Assembly: GCA_030407085.1 (NCBI GenBank)
Contig: CM059583.1
Coordinates: forward strand, 208,442,001-208,506,000
DNA: 64,000 nucleotides
Source of the DNA: Trichopria drosophilae
Lineage: Eukaryota > Arthropoda > Insecta > Hymenoptera > Diapriidae
Direction of reading: 5' to 3'
Shown piece by piece: positions 48,655-61,400 of the stretch. The notes below the pieces were generated by a model. The model was not told the DNA's origin. It saw only the letters and a list, made by a program, of their open reading frames with translations, and did not search any database. How positions within the stretch are numbered: position 1 is the first letter of the stretch; each line of letters opens with the position of its first letter. The position numbers and the translations under genes are program-made.

Positions 48655-50400
48655 ACACACATCAAAAAAGAACAATCAAAAACTCGATTCACATCAACCC
48701 GACAATTAAAAATCCAAACATTTAGAAACTCGACAATTAAATTTAGATATTAAAAATCCAGACATTCAAAACAAGGGGGTCATCCTAAAAAACGCGATCA
48801 TCAAAATCAAAAACACGACATTAAAATACCGATACACAAAAAACCAACAATGAAAAATATGGACATTTAAAAAGAAAAGAGACAATTAAATCCAGATATT
48901 CAAAACCCAGACATTCAAAACCAGAGGCTTATCTCAAAACCCCGATTATCAAAATCAAAATCAAAATCCTAATATTAAAAAACATGGCATTAAAAATCCG
49001 ATTCACAAAAAAACCCATAAAGAAAAATATGGACATTCAGAAAGAAACTCGACAATTAAATTCAGATATTAATAACCCTGACATGCAAAACCAGAGGATC
49101 ATCTAAACCACCCGATGATCAAAATAAAAATGAAAATCCCAATATTCACAATTTCAAAAATATGGCATTAAAAACCCGATACACAAAAAACCAACAATGA
49201 AAAATATGGACATTGAGAAAGAAACCCTACAATTAAATGCAGATATTAAAAACCTAATAACTAAAAAATGAGATAATCAAAAACCCGACAAGTAAAAACC
49301 CGATAATGAAATTCCCAATATTCAAGCACGATACAATTAAAACCCGATTTTATATCTTACATTTTATTATAACGGTGTATTCAATTATTTTATATATTTT
49401 TTAAGGGTCAATAAAGTTCTGAAGAGGGCTGTCATCAACGGCCGAAACGTAAACTAAGTGTAATAGTTTATTTTAAAAACGTTCAACCAGACCGTCTCTA
49501 CCAAAAATCCTCAATTTCAATTAACAATCCTGATATTCAGAAACCCGAAAATTACCCAAGATATTGAACATCCAGATATTGAAAACTTGACTTTCAATAA
49601 CTGGACATTCGAAAACCCAACAAGTACAAGACCCGATAATAAATTTCCCAATATTCAAATCCCCCCCCCCCGACCAATTAAAACCCCAATAGACAAAAAG
49701 CCGACAATTAAAGATCCGTACATATTTAGAAACCCAACAATTGAATCTAGATATTCAACATAAGGGGAACACCTCAAAAGACCCACAATAAAAGTCACGA
49801 TTTTAAAAAATCTGTTAATTCTAAAACCCGACAGTTAAAAAACGCAATAGTTAACAGAACCGGCAATTCAGAAATTCGCTATTAATAAAGCCGACATTCA
49901 AAACCCATATATTCATAAACTTAACATTGTAATAACTCGACATTCAAAAACCCGACAAACAAAAACTCCATAATAAAAATCTCCACTAAAATCCCGACAC
50001 ACAAAAAACCGACAATGAAAAATACGGACATTCAGAAAGTAACCCGACAATAAAATCCAGATATTAAAAACACAATATTTCAGAAACTCGATATTTAAAA
50101 AATGCGGCGATTAAATCTAGCGATATTAATAAACCCAACGAGAAAAAACCGATAGCTAAAATTCCAAAATATAAATATCCGACAATTAAAAATCTGGACA
50201 TTCAGAAACCCCACAATTAAATCTAGATATTCAAAATAAGGGAAACACCTCAAAAACTCGACATTCAGAAACCCGACAATCTTAATCACGAGGTTGAAAT
50301 ACCCGATATTAAAAAACCAAACATTCAAAACTTGTAGAACGCCTCAAAAACCTGGCTATTGGTATTAAAAACCCCCGATAATTAATAAAGACAAGAATAA
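48655..50400. repeat. Degenerate 15-bp minisatellite with higher-order repeat
   Basis: The whole stretch is built from variants of a roughly 15-bp unit such as CCCGACAATTAAAAA, CCAGATATTCAAAAA and CCGATAATCAAAAAC. Larger units of about 170-177 bp recur, seen as the block GAAAAATATGGACATT at 48852, 49022 and 49199. It is interrupted at about 49340-49500 by a unique segment with a hammerhead-like motif. The 77-codon minus frame at 50095-50328 is a by-product of the repeat. Confidence 0.75.
49419..49450 (+). ncRNA. Hammerhead-like motif inside the minisatellite
   Basis: CTGAAGA, one G, a short hairpin with stem GGC/GCC, then GAAACGTA. It has the same layout as 31175-31208, including the single extra base before the stem. 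No PLE coding sequence is visible nearby. Confidence 0.35.
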
Positions 50401-53400
50401 TATTATAGAACCCTCATATATTATAATAATATCAAAAACTTTATTTTTTTTCGTCATAAAGTTCACAAAATGTGAATTGTGATATAATTCTGAAATGTGG
50501 TAGTCTTTCTTTACATCTTTTTAAATCTGTAAATTATTGTAACAACTTTGGAAATGCGAGGTTCTTTTTTAGATATGAATTTTTTTTTTAAATTTGAAAT
50601 GTGCTATTCTTTGTACAAGCAGTTATTATTAGATTACAATGTTTTCTAGGAAACGTGCTACTATCAAAACATTTACAGTCTTACATCATAACAAAGAAAG
50701 AGTAATTTTGGCGCTGTTTTGACTGCGTTGCAAGTTTTCAAGTTTATTTATAATAAAAAGGACAAATTTCCGCTTAGGCCTAGTATTTCATTTCTTGATT
50801 ATTTAAGACAGTCTAACAATAAAATAAGTCTCGAAAATAGTCGAATGAATGACTGGTGGTCATTTTGATCATGAGTTATTTTTTAAAATGACCCTTTTTC
50901 ATCAAGCTGATTTTTTCCTACTAATTTAAAACACATTGACACAAGTAAAAATAATAATGTCCCACAATTTAATCGATACAAAACTGCTTTCTGATAATAA
51001 TTAAAATAAAAATATTTCTATGCGCTTTGTGCCCCACTATTCTGTTTTGCCTACCGTATATAGTTTGTAAATATAACCCAAAATTGACGTGAGGAAATCA
51101 GTTACCAAAAAGTTCGTTAGCTCCTGGTGTATAGAAATTATGTCAAGATTAAAACGTTTTTTTAATTTTTTTTCAGCATGTCGAATCCTCTTCAGTAATG
51201 AAATATGCAATTTGAAATGTGAAGACGTGAAGTATAAAAGGTCTACAAGAATAGAAAAAAATTATATAGTTAAATGTAGTTTACAACGAAAAGTTAAAAA
51301 AAAAATTCAATATTAAGTGTAATTTTTAGCAATAATTTTCCGAAGTAATAGCAATCTGTTGTTGTTTCGTTTTTTATTTTTAATGGTTAATGTAAATCAC
51401 TACTAAAATGCGAATGACGTTTTGGACATGTATTTAAGAACCTTTTCATAAACCAATTAAAATGTATACATTAACATGACTAAAAAAAATTGTTAGCAGT
51501 TCCATACATTTTGAAAAATGAAAACCGATAAGGGTGGCGTAAAAAAGTGACAATAAAGATGATAAAAATTAATCAAAGGAAAAAACACGATGAGATTTTA
51601 AAAAGTTTTACATTAAGAAAATTGCTCTGTTATTACATATACACTATATATTATATTGTTATTCTACATTCATTTAGTCTAAACAATTAGAAAAAACGAC
51701 GAATCTATTTGAAAGAGTATAGAAGTAAATCGTCTAATTTGATATTTTTCTATTAAAGTAAAGTACCTCTTCTAAAAAGTTTTCATTAAATATATAATTT
51801 GCCATACAATAAAAAAAAACAAATATTCAATTATCCGCAGTAAATTGAAATATATTTTATTATCTTAAAAAAAAATTCATTTATATTTTTCACTGATACT
51901 AAAATTAACTTATCTCCCTAACCCTGTTGATTTATAAAGAAGGTATATGAAGATATCACATTTTCTTTGAATTATACCGCACAGCGATGACGTTATAATG
52001 GAGGTAATTTACTTTGCGAAGAGGGAGGTAATAATTTCTTATTTCAACGGTTACATCTACGTAAGTATTTTTTCGGCAAAGAAAGATTTCATTTCGAGAT
52101 GCGTGTTTTGCTGAACCTTCACAATCACAAAATAATGACTTACCATAAAGAATTCACCACTGACACATGTATGCAGAAAATGATACATGTCTCTCTTCGT
52201 GTATGTACTTTAAGACGAATATTCCTTTAACCGGAATTGTATATTGTAAAGAGAAATATAAAATTTGTAATAAATATTGCTGTACTATTCGTCTGGCGCA
52301 TTTCTATAGTTTTTTCGCCTTTGTTACTAAACTTAGAGCCACATTAAGTTCACGTGAGAGATTCTAGTTATCTCTGTTTGAGACTGCAAGCATTCCAAAT
52401 AACTTTTATTCACGTAAATGAGTTTTAAAACATTTATTACAATAGTACAAGCCAGCTATAAATGTGTAAATGCTACCAGTATTGTAATTGGTTTACCAAT
52501 GCAGATGTAAGTGAACATGTATTTTAATATATACATAGATAGCCCGAACATATGGTCACGATAAAAAAATCTTCAGGATGAAAACGAAAAATAGATCAGA
52601 TAAAATATTTTAATTAATAACATATTATTGTTTGTATATTATTTTGTTTGCGTTGTTTGATTCACTAATTCCTAGTAAATTAAATACAATATATAATATA
52701 AAAATATATAGAATATGAAAATATATAATTGTAAAACAAGATCCTTAGAGTTGAGAACTTTATATTTTTCTTTGTAATTTACTTTACCATAAAGTATACT
52801 ACTAATACATTCAAGATTTTTGAAAATTACTGTTGTATAAAAATCTTTGTTTTATTTTTTTTAGTAACCTACATATTTTGTTTCGCAGCAATTAAGTTGA
52901 AATCATGTCTTAATATTTAATTTTACCTGCATCTAAATATCCACCTTATAATTTTTTGGAGCTACTGGTCTTAAAATTATTTAAATTTAGTAAAAATGAA
53001 GTTAAAATGTTCAATTGACAACAAAAAAAATAAAAATTGGAAACCAAAATTGTACGAATAAAAACATATTTAATTATTTTTATATTTGAATCAAGGTACT
53101 AAAGAAATTGGCTTATAGCTATTCCTTCAATGCCTGTATTTATATAGTTACTATGTCTCCTGTGAGTGGCGGTAGTAGATAACGCCTTCAAGTTTTATTA
53201 TGGTACCGATCGAGCTACCGGTTGATGGAATAGGAATCTACTGACAAGTCAGATTCCTGCTGCAGGGATCTATAAAATATCGATTTACTTCGTTACCGAT
53301 TAAGCGTAATAACTAAATTAGGTTGTTTTGCTCTCAGCAGGTATCTATGATTACAGTCTATACACAACAGTGAATAAATTCTGTACCAGGGATAAAATAT

Positions 53401-53830
53401 AGTAAAAGGCCAATGAATTACACGGTGATTTGAAACGTAAAAAAAAATGGTAAGGAAGATTTGGTAGAAAGGCAATCGTTAAAACTCGGCTTGACCGATT
53501 TTTAAATATAATTCTTTTTTAAAAAATTTGGAAATTGCCTGGTGTGACTTTCCAAATAAACACAGTGATTTTAATGATACGTTTTGGCTATTCGCCTCCA
53601 TTTATTATTTCTATAATTTCAGTAGTTCAATATAACATATCCCCGTTACCAAATTCACTTAACAGTATAAGCATTATAAATATTAACTTTTATTGCAGAT
53701 TAATTTTTTTGAAAATGCACATTTGTTTCTTAATAATTACGCACAAGGTTTTACAAGATACACTTCTGTGTTTTTTAACATTTTTTAAACACATTTTAAT
53801 TGTGCATGGATTTTATGGATTAACAGAATA
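50401..53830. other. AT-rich intergenic DNA
   Basis: I can support no gene here. A small imperfect hairpin lies at 53232-53258. Confidence 0.5.
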
Positions 53831-53837
53831 ATGAATT

Positions 53838-53870
53838 CTGATGAAGACATAAATGACAGGTCGAAACGTC
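53838..53870 (+). ncRNA. Hammerhead-like motif
   Basis: CTGATGA, one A, a hairpin with a GAC/GTC stem, then GAAACGTC. The core CTGATGA and GAAAC are canonical for a hammerhead, and CGTC could supply a GUC cleavage site. Stem II is only 3 bp and offset by one base. It is likely the end of an eroded Penelope-like element. Confidence 0.4.
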
Positions 53871-55030
53871 AATAGATTCTTTAATTTGGAAAAAAGACAC
53901 TTTTCAACTCGTTAATTATATCCGTTATTCTAAGAATTTCTTATGATGAACCATTTCACTTACGTAACTATTTATAGAAAAGAACCTATAATATTCAATT
54001 TTTTTATTTTCAGTGAAATATAAATCAGATATAAACTTTTTCTAAATCGCATTTTGCATTCATTCCTCAATACGTTTTTCACTACTTTCGGCTTTATGTC
54101 AGCGTTTCAACGCAATTTGTTTTCAGAATGTTATTTTGTAATTTTTGTTGTTTACATGAGTTAAATTTAAAACGACTCCTGTGATACTAGCAGTTAAATT
54201 TTTATCGTATACGGCAGTTTAGATGACAGCGGAGGTAAAACAAAATGTTGTTTAAAAATATGACTAACAAATGAACATTACTACTAATGAATAGTTTGTA
54301 TAGCTTCAGACAATAAATTCAAACGCAAACATGTGAAAAAAAATTGAAAATCAGAGTTTTCTTAATACCTATAAGACAATCTGAACAAACATGGAAACCA
54401 TTTTTCTGTCCTGAGTATTGTTATTAATATTATACCGCGATTTATGATTTTACGGTGCGATATAAAATTTTGACATTCAAGAAACATCTTGAGATCGAAA
54501 ATTCTATATGTTGGTATTTATCCATAAATTGATGTAAGAATGCAAAACGTATTAAAAAAAATTAATAATATAATTAATTTGTTTTAAGTATCAGTATACT
54601 CCCAGCAAACAAAAAAAGGATTGGAAGTGATTTCATAAAGATCTAAACAGATTCAATTCGTAATTTGTCTAAACTGAATCTTTTTGAAACGTAAAATAAT
54701 TATAATAACGAAACGATGTAACATGGGTCGGTTTTTAACAAATTAAATACGGCTGATGCCCCACCAATGAGAAATCTATATTTTCCCCCTCTCGGCCGAC
54801 TTGTGTGCATTCCCGAGGACGTAATATATATCAATCACGATGAAAAACTGACCGATTTTTAATTGAAAAATATATTCCATATATATAATAAATATTTTCT
54901 AAAATACTGAATCATGTCAAATAGAGAAAGTAGAGTTCATATTGATGCTGAATCCCTTGCAATCCAAAAACGGCGATTTCAAAAACACTCTGCGAGTCTA
55001 TTTGAATCCAAAACCAATATCATCGGGAAT
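53871..55030. other. AT-rich intergenic DNA
   Basis: I recognise nothing here. A 66-codon frame at 54914-55114 overlaps the start of the tandem repeat described next and is not called. Confidence 0.45.
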
Positions 55031-55037
55031 AGAGCCA

Positions 55038-55300
55038 AATGCCTCGGAATAATAAATAGCAAATTCACACAAATCGACGACAATTCATTTCAATTCGAAA
55101 AAAATATCGGCTAAAATAAATAATTGTGAATTGCTCAGAATCCATAAAGAAGTTTTTAAATAAGTATCTGCAAATCCATTTTAATCCACAAATAATACAT
55201 TCCTAAATTAATAATATTGAATTCCTCGGAATCCATAAAGGCGTTTTCAAACAAGTATTTGCTAATCCATTTCAATACTGAAACTGGGCATTCATCACCA
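55038..55300. repeat. Short tandem repeat of about 91 bp
   Basis: Two adjacent units begin GAATTGCTCAGAATCCATAA (55128) and GAATTCCTCGGAATCCATAA (55219), 91 bp apart, and stay alignable for about 70 bp. A third, more diverged partial unit precedes them near 55038. Confidence 0.5.
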
Positions 55301-55553
55301 TTGACATTGGAATACACTTGACGTGAATGTATTTGAATCCATTTAAATTCATAAGAAATCGACTTTATCAGTCCTTTATCGATGGCCGGGACGTATTATT
55401 TTTTGCAAAAATTGACAGAATATTGCTAAGAATGTTAAAAGGTATTTAAAATTGCTCTCCTCTACATCTTAATGAGGAAAAGCAACCGAATCAAAAAGGT
55501 AATAAATATTAAAATTACATTAGATTTATCACATTACAATCATATGATTTATC

Positions 55554-55916
55554 ATGATCCGATTGAAAGATTTTATAAAACAGCATGGGTCTCCTATTAC
55601 ATATACCTTGAGGTATGTAGAAAATTCAGATAAATGGAGTGTTTCCAATAATAACTCGCACTTATATCAGCTGACGTGCATTCTTTGCATTAAAGTTCAC
55701 GGTCCAGTGAAAGCCACATGTCTGTCTGTGCACTTTTTCCGCGAATGTAATATTCCTATCTCTGAGATCGACAGAAATATTACAAAGGCGAAAGTTTGTT
55801 CGTCATGCATATCACGGCTTCATTCGAGAGCGGAGTTTGTGAAAATTTTACCTAATTTTGGATTCTCAAATCCCAACAGTTGCGAACGAATGCAAACAAT
55901 TGAATACTACTTTTAA
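55554..55916 (+). CDS. Hypothetical cysteine-bearing protein or gene fragment
   Basis: This is an open frame of 120 residues starting at ATG 55554 and ending in TAA at 55914-55916. It has two CxxC pairs (CILC at 42-45 and CSSC at 82-85), and the second pair sits in VCSSCISRLHSRAEFVKIL. The spacing and the residues after the second pair are reminiscent of the zinc-binding ZAD domain at the N-terminus of insect C2H2 zinc-finger proteins, but the N-terminal 40 residues do not fit and no zinc fingers follow. It may be a single exon, a decayed gene, a TE-derived frame or chance. The codon content is less AT-extreme than in neighbouring chance frames. Treat it as unproven. Confidence 0.3.
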   Translation: MIRLKDFIKQHGSPITYTLRYVENSDKWSVSNNNSHLYQLTCILCIKVHGPVKATCLSVHFFRECNIPISEIDRNITKAKVCSSCISRLHSRAEFVKILPNFGFSNPNSCERMQTIEYYF

Positions 55917-55919
55917 TGC

Positions 55920-58900
55920 CAGACATGTAGGTACTACCGTTATAAATCTCAAATGTAAAATTCTGTAGCAATGTGTAACTCAAAGTAAAAACCATTATAA
56001 ATAAATTAGAATAAAAAAATGTCAATGCGTATTAAAACAATTGTTTATATATATGCCTTTCAAATTATAAAAAGGTTTTAAATACTCTTAAGGTTCAAGA
56101 TATTGATACAAACAAAAATATTTTTATAATTCCTAGAACAAGTCAGAGATCAATTTTTTAGTTACTAATATTACCAAACCATCGTAATTAATTCAATGTC
56201 AGGATTAAACATGTAAAAATACATAATGCATTCAACCATAAATAATATCTCTAATAAAGTTATAAAAATGTAATTCATACTTGCAGAATTCGTATTTCTT
56301 CAGTAATTACATATGGCAAACAACTGTGGTGGGCGTAATTGTAGTTTCACTTTTATTCAAGGTAGAATAATTTTTGTTGTATATTTTCTAGGTTAGGAAG
56401 TAGTTAAAGGAAATGCATTCTCACTAGTCGAAGGATTAAATCGTTGAATTTAAAGCATAGAGTACATTGTATTTCTGCCCAGAACTTGTATACGATCGTC
56501 TTTACATGTGGTTTAGTAGCTAATAGTTGTTCTTTGTTTGACCGGAAGTTGTTGAGTTGTTTCTTTAGAAAATGTTCATAGATACTGTTAATAAAGTAGT
56601 AATAAAATGACCTCGTCGTCTTGTCATAAGTGCCGCAGGCATTGCACTCCGGTGTACACATGTGTGTAGCAAATCCAATTTATACCTTCTAATTTAGGAT
56701 GTTAGCATGTGCAGCTAAATTTTTAATAACATTCTGGAAATTACTAAGATTAAGTTTAACTGATAGTTCGCAATATTTTCTAGAATACTTGTAATATTTT
56801 AAACAATCATGAAATGAATCTTAAAAAAATCAACTAATCGGCCCAATAACACGTCCAATTTATTCATGTTTAGAAACTAGCATGCACCAAGTGTATAACA
56901 TCAATATACTTACGCAAGTGCATTATAGATAGTAAATTCTGATAATGAAATAATTTCCACATCCGGCAATCGAATTGAACTTCCGGATAAAAGGCGTTCT
57001 AAAATATTGATGCACGGGAATTACTCCATATGAAATACATACCTACAGACCAAGGAATCTTTATTTTGAAGAGATAAAAGTCAGAAATCTTTTCCTCGAT
57101 GAATGAGTTCTACGAAATATCGAATGAAAGATTTGTTAATTTACAAAGGATTTTTATGCAGCTATCAACTATTTTAAAATAATGTAATATCAACGATAAT
57201 AAATAATGCATTACTATTAATGCCAGTATATATTTATTAACTAAAGTTTTACCCACACACTACGCTAGTACACAAGTACAACTTTTTTTTCAATGTTTGT
57301 AATTAAAGTGTTCATTTAAAGCAAGTCCATATTTGTTTCCAGTCTACATCTAAGTTTTTGATATCATTTATTTTCCAAATATCAGCTCTTTAAAAGCTAC
57401 ATTCTATCTGCAGGGGATTTAATGCGCTGATCTATTTATGTACCTTGCAAAGAGCAAAGCGAATATTTCATCAGTAATTTAATATCACTATAATTATATC
57501 TGCACTCTGTAACGCAATCAATCTTTGAAATAGAAAGTCAAATTTTTCACAAAAACGTAATTCAGGGAACTTCACGTAGATTTTACATTCTGAAAATAAT
57601 TCTATGCAATATTATAATATAGATAACATATTACCTTAGTTACATTGTTAAGGAAAAGTGTACATCTGAAAAAAAGTATGCATGTAAATTTATAGCAATG
57701 CATGCTATGTTGAAGACTAATTTTATGAAAAAAAAATAACAAAGATCAGTACGGCAGAGTTAGCCTGATCAGGACCTTTTATATTTCTACTTTGAACAGA
57801 CTCTGACAACTTGGATGGTCAATTCCCGAGTTGTTTGCTTCTAATGTCCACAAATATGTAAAAAAATAGCAGAATCTGGGTATAAATTACTTTGAAATTC
57901 ATTGCACTTCTTCATCCATAAGTGTGGATCAAAATTAGTACCGAATTATTTAGTCGTGTCACTGGCCGATTAAAACCTTATTTCTAAATATCTTGGATTT
58001 GATGCTTTGGAATCGATTTACTAAAATAAATACTTGATTCCCAAAAAATTGAAGAATGCAACATTCTCACACAAAAACGATATACCATAAATGATGAAAT
58101 CGCGAACAAGGTCTTATTAATTTACAGAATGCCAAAGGAAATACCATGCAATTACGTGTGGCGCGTGTAAGAAGAAAAATCCTTGTACAATTACGTACTT
58201 CGGCAATTCCACTTGGTTCGCTTTGACCAACTAAAGTGTTCCCGACGTAAATACATGTTGCGCCTCGCCTTCATAATGGTCGAAATCCACATAATCGATC
58301 CTGAAATTCACGTACACGAGTAAGGCAATGAAGTGCGATATATATTTCAAAATGTAGTCATTTACTGAACACAATATTTGGTAATGGCATTTGATACGGT
58401 ATAAGATGATTGTAATTAGAGCATTTACAACCTACTTTTATTTCTGGATTTCTCAGACTTCAATTTTATTCCAATCTCAAATAGTCTACTTTCCAACTTA
58501 CAGGCCGACCTACGATTATATGAGAAACGTAAACAAATCATTTTTATAAACTAATAAAGTTAAACATATTTTGGAAAATATTGGTTTTGAATTAAAGATA
58601 TATTAAACTTGAGAAGGTCGATAATATGCTTAAAGTATACGATATTTTAAGAATGTTGGCAATATGTATATGTTATGTTCATAGAATAAATAAAATAATA
58701 ATTTTATAAATATATGTGAAACTTTTCAGTTAATGGTGTTTCAGATACTTATAATTATTCAGTTTTATTCAGAAATAATACATTCAAATCTAATAACATT
58801 TTTATTTTAGCTAACCAAATCGTCGATTTCGAAACAAACCAACTTGTGCTTTTTAATGTCATGATAGAGAAATTTCACAAAACTTTCTTTAAAACTACCG

Positions 58901-60580
58901 TTTACCGAATAAAATTAAGTTACTTCTTAAATAAGGTCAAATACGCAAGTCACGTTTTGAAAAAAAATGACGATTTAATGCATATAACAATAAATTGAAC
59001 AGTTAAATCATATTTTATTTTAACTCTATACTTTGTTAATTTTTTTATGATTTAATCTTCTTTTAGTTTACAACTTTAATTTACTTCTAATAAATAAAAT
59101 GGTATTCTGCATCTAGAAGAAGAGGTGGAACATCCTTTTATCTTGTATCATGTAAGGCCAAATAATATTATCGACTCGATTATTATCAAGTGTATCGTTA
59201 CTGGAGGGTAAAAATATTTTTATATTATTTGAATATCGCAACGAAAAATTAAATATTTTGCGAGGTAAATTAGAGCATTTGATTTTTCATTATTTTTCAA
59301 CATTAATGAAATAATTTCAATATTTTAGAGAATAAGTAACAGACGCATGTAATTCATACCCACTAAACATGTAGTCTCAGCAATTTTTTAGTAACATAGG
59401 AACGAAGAGTGTCCTACCTCAGGGACATTTCAATGTCACGTTATTTTATAACAATACACATTTATTGCTTACTTATATAAACTTGAATGAAATAAATTAT
59501 TTTAATTTTGCATTTATGAATATTGTTATACATTCGTAATTTAGAATCCCGCGTTTTAAATAAAACCTCTCTCTACTTTTTATTTTGATAGTCATTTTGT
59601 TGCTAGGTTACTGATATCTGTTGTGATATTTTGACAGTTTTAATAAAAGGTTCAAAAAACAGACATCTCTGTAAATCATCTATTTAAAAGTATTACAATT
59701 GGTGTCAGAAGTGATCTTTTCCACACCCACTTCTTCATTGACATTAAGGAATTACCAAATGCATATAAACTCACTACAAGGTCGTGTACTTCGGTCTCAT
59801 CGAGTTCCAACCTCACGAACAATATCGGTCGTCCTCCTCGTGATGCACAGACGTATTACAATATTATATGTAGATATTACACTTAGAAAACAAAATGTTT
59901 AAACTCAAAGAAAATTTGTTTAAATCAAAATATTTCTTTTATTTAAACAAATTATTTAGTTAATTCTGTTTTATTGACACTAATAAATATACAGCATGAT
60001 TCAAAAAACAAATTTTGTATTTAATAAAATGATTTCATGAGTTTATAAAAGCGTCTTTGAAGATATATGAGAAGAAAATGGTATTAAATATATTACGCAT
60101 TTGTGCAATTACTTCTAAAAGTATATTTGATATATTTGAGAGTATTGGTATGTTACGGATATACCGTTATGTTTAAAATAAAAATATACTCCTCGAATTA
60201 AAAAATTGTGCACCAAAATCATCCATGAAATGAATCAAATATAATTTTTTATGTATGCAAACAGAAATGTATTCAATATTATATTCTCTCAGGGTAAATA
60301 AACATTCGTTCAATTAATGACAGAAATTTGATCTTAAACAATTTATTAAATATAAATGCATAAAAAAAATTCTAACAAAATTTAATTATCATTTTATAAA
60401 AAGCGGTATCCATCTACCATGTTTTGCATACAACATTATATTTTGTTGAAGTTTATCATAATATATAATTCATATCCATTTCATATGAAAGCTGCTTTCA
60501 GTTAAACTCAATTTAAACCATATATTTTTTTAAGATAATAATTTTCTATATTAAAATAACCTTTTGGATGTCTCACGCCT
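55920..60580. other. AT-rich intergenic DNA
   Basis: I can establish no gene here. A slightly GC-raised patch lies at about 58140-58330. An 85-codon minus frame at 56404-56661, rich in Cys near its start, may be an eroded retroelement frame but has no clear motif. Confidence 0.45.
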
Positions 60581-60589
60581 GTTGTATTT

Positions 60590-60864
60590 ATATAAATTAG
60601 ATATTCGTCTATATTTATACAAATATAGACGTTTTTAAAACATCTCGACCGCTTCAATTTAAATAAAGTATCAAATATTCTTGGTATTGCGATCCTTATA
60701 AGATTGTAAATAATAATAAATGTTGTAAATAATGTAAATAATTACGTGACTGTGATATCAGACCTATCAGACACTCATCACTATTGGTGTAATAGCAAAT
60801 TGCGAATGTAAAAATAAACGTTTTTAAAAACTTCTATATTTGTATAATATATCTAATTTATATT
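60590..60864. repeat. Inverted-repeat element (MITE candidate) with nested hairpin
   Basis: The left arm (about 60590-60642) and right arm (about 60818-60864) are inverted copies of each other, sharing ATATAAATTAGATAT and TATACAAATATAGA-GTTTTTAAAA. Inside the left arm is a perfect hairpin, CGTCTATATTT (60606-60616) and AAATATAGACG (60621-60631), with a 4-base loop. The interior is non-coding. Confidence 0.5.
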
Positions 60865-61310
60865 AATATTGGTAACGAACGTTCAAATTACTTTATTTAT
60901 ATTGTATATTTATACCTGATATCTTCGAGGTACAAGAACACCAAGAACACAATGTAGGTGGACCCTGAAATTGCAATTATCGTTTGCATTAAAAAGCAGT
61001 AACGACATAGAATGCAATAAATGTAAATTCGTTCGTATTAATGCAATTTTCGAAGAGAAATAAAAAAAAGTACTTGTTAAAAAAACATCAAAGCAACCCA
61101 CTCATAAATTAAGGTTACATTATTAGGCAACAGTTTTATTTATTATTGTACATATTGAACACAATAAATCACTAACACCCTGCCATGTAAGGATCTGCAT
61201 GGAAACATGGACATTACTGCATTTTCGAGTCCACTTCATGTTTCATTGTTTACGCGTGTTTAAAAGTCCCTTATTGTCTTGTCCTAGAGGGTTAGACTCG
61301 CAGTATGAGC

Positions 61311-61400
61311 AAATGTGACATACTAGCATTGAAAATACCCTTACAGTATAGCACTTTACAATTTAAGTTTGGCAAATTTTCAATGCCAGTATGGACATTT
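61311..61400. repeat. Long hairpin
   Basis: The left arm 61311-61336 and right arm 61376-61400 pair over about 25 bp with one mismatch and one bulge (core CATTGAAAAT / ATTTTCAATG), around a 39-nt loop. A second GCTCAT/ATGAGC pairing lies just outside. It could be a MITE remnant or a hairpin transcript. Confidence 0.45.

Noticed and set aside
50095..50328. 77-codon minus-strand frame with repeated Phe/Ile motifs
   Set aside because: Translation of the 15-bp minisatellite, not a gene.
48655..50400. CRISPR array or telomeric repeat
   Set aside because: No constant repeat with unique spacers, and units are degenerate throughout, unlike TTAGG telomeres. The context is an insect nuclear genome.
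56404..56661. 85-codon minus-strand frame with an N-terminal Cys pair
   Set aside because: Resembles the tail of some retroelement proteins only loosely. Too short and isolated to call.
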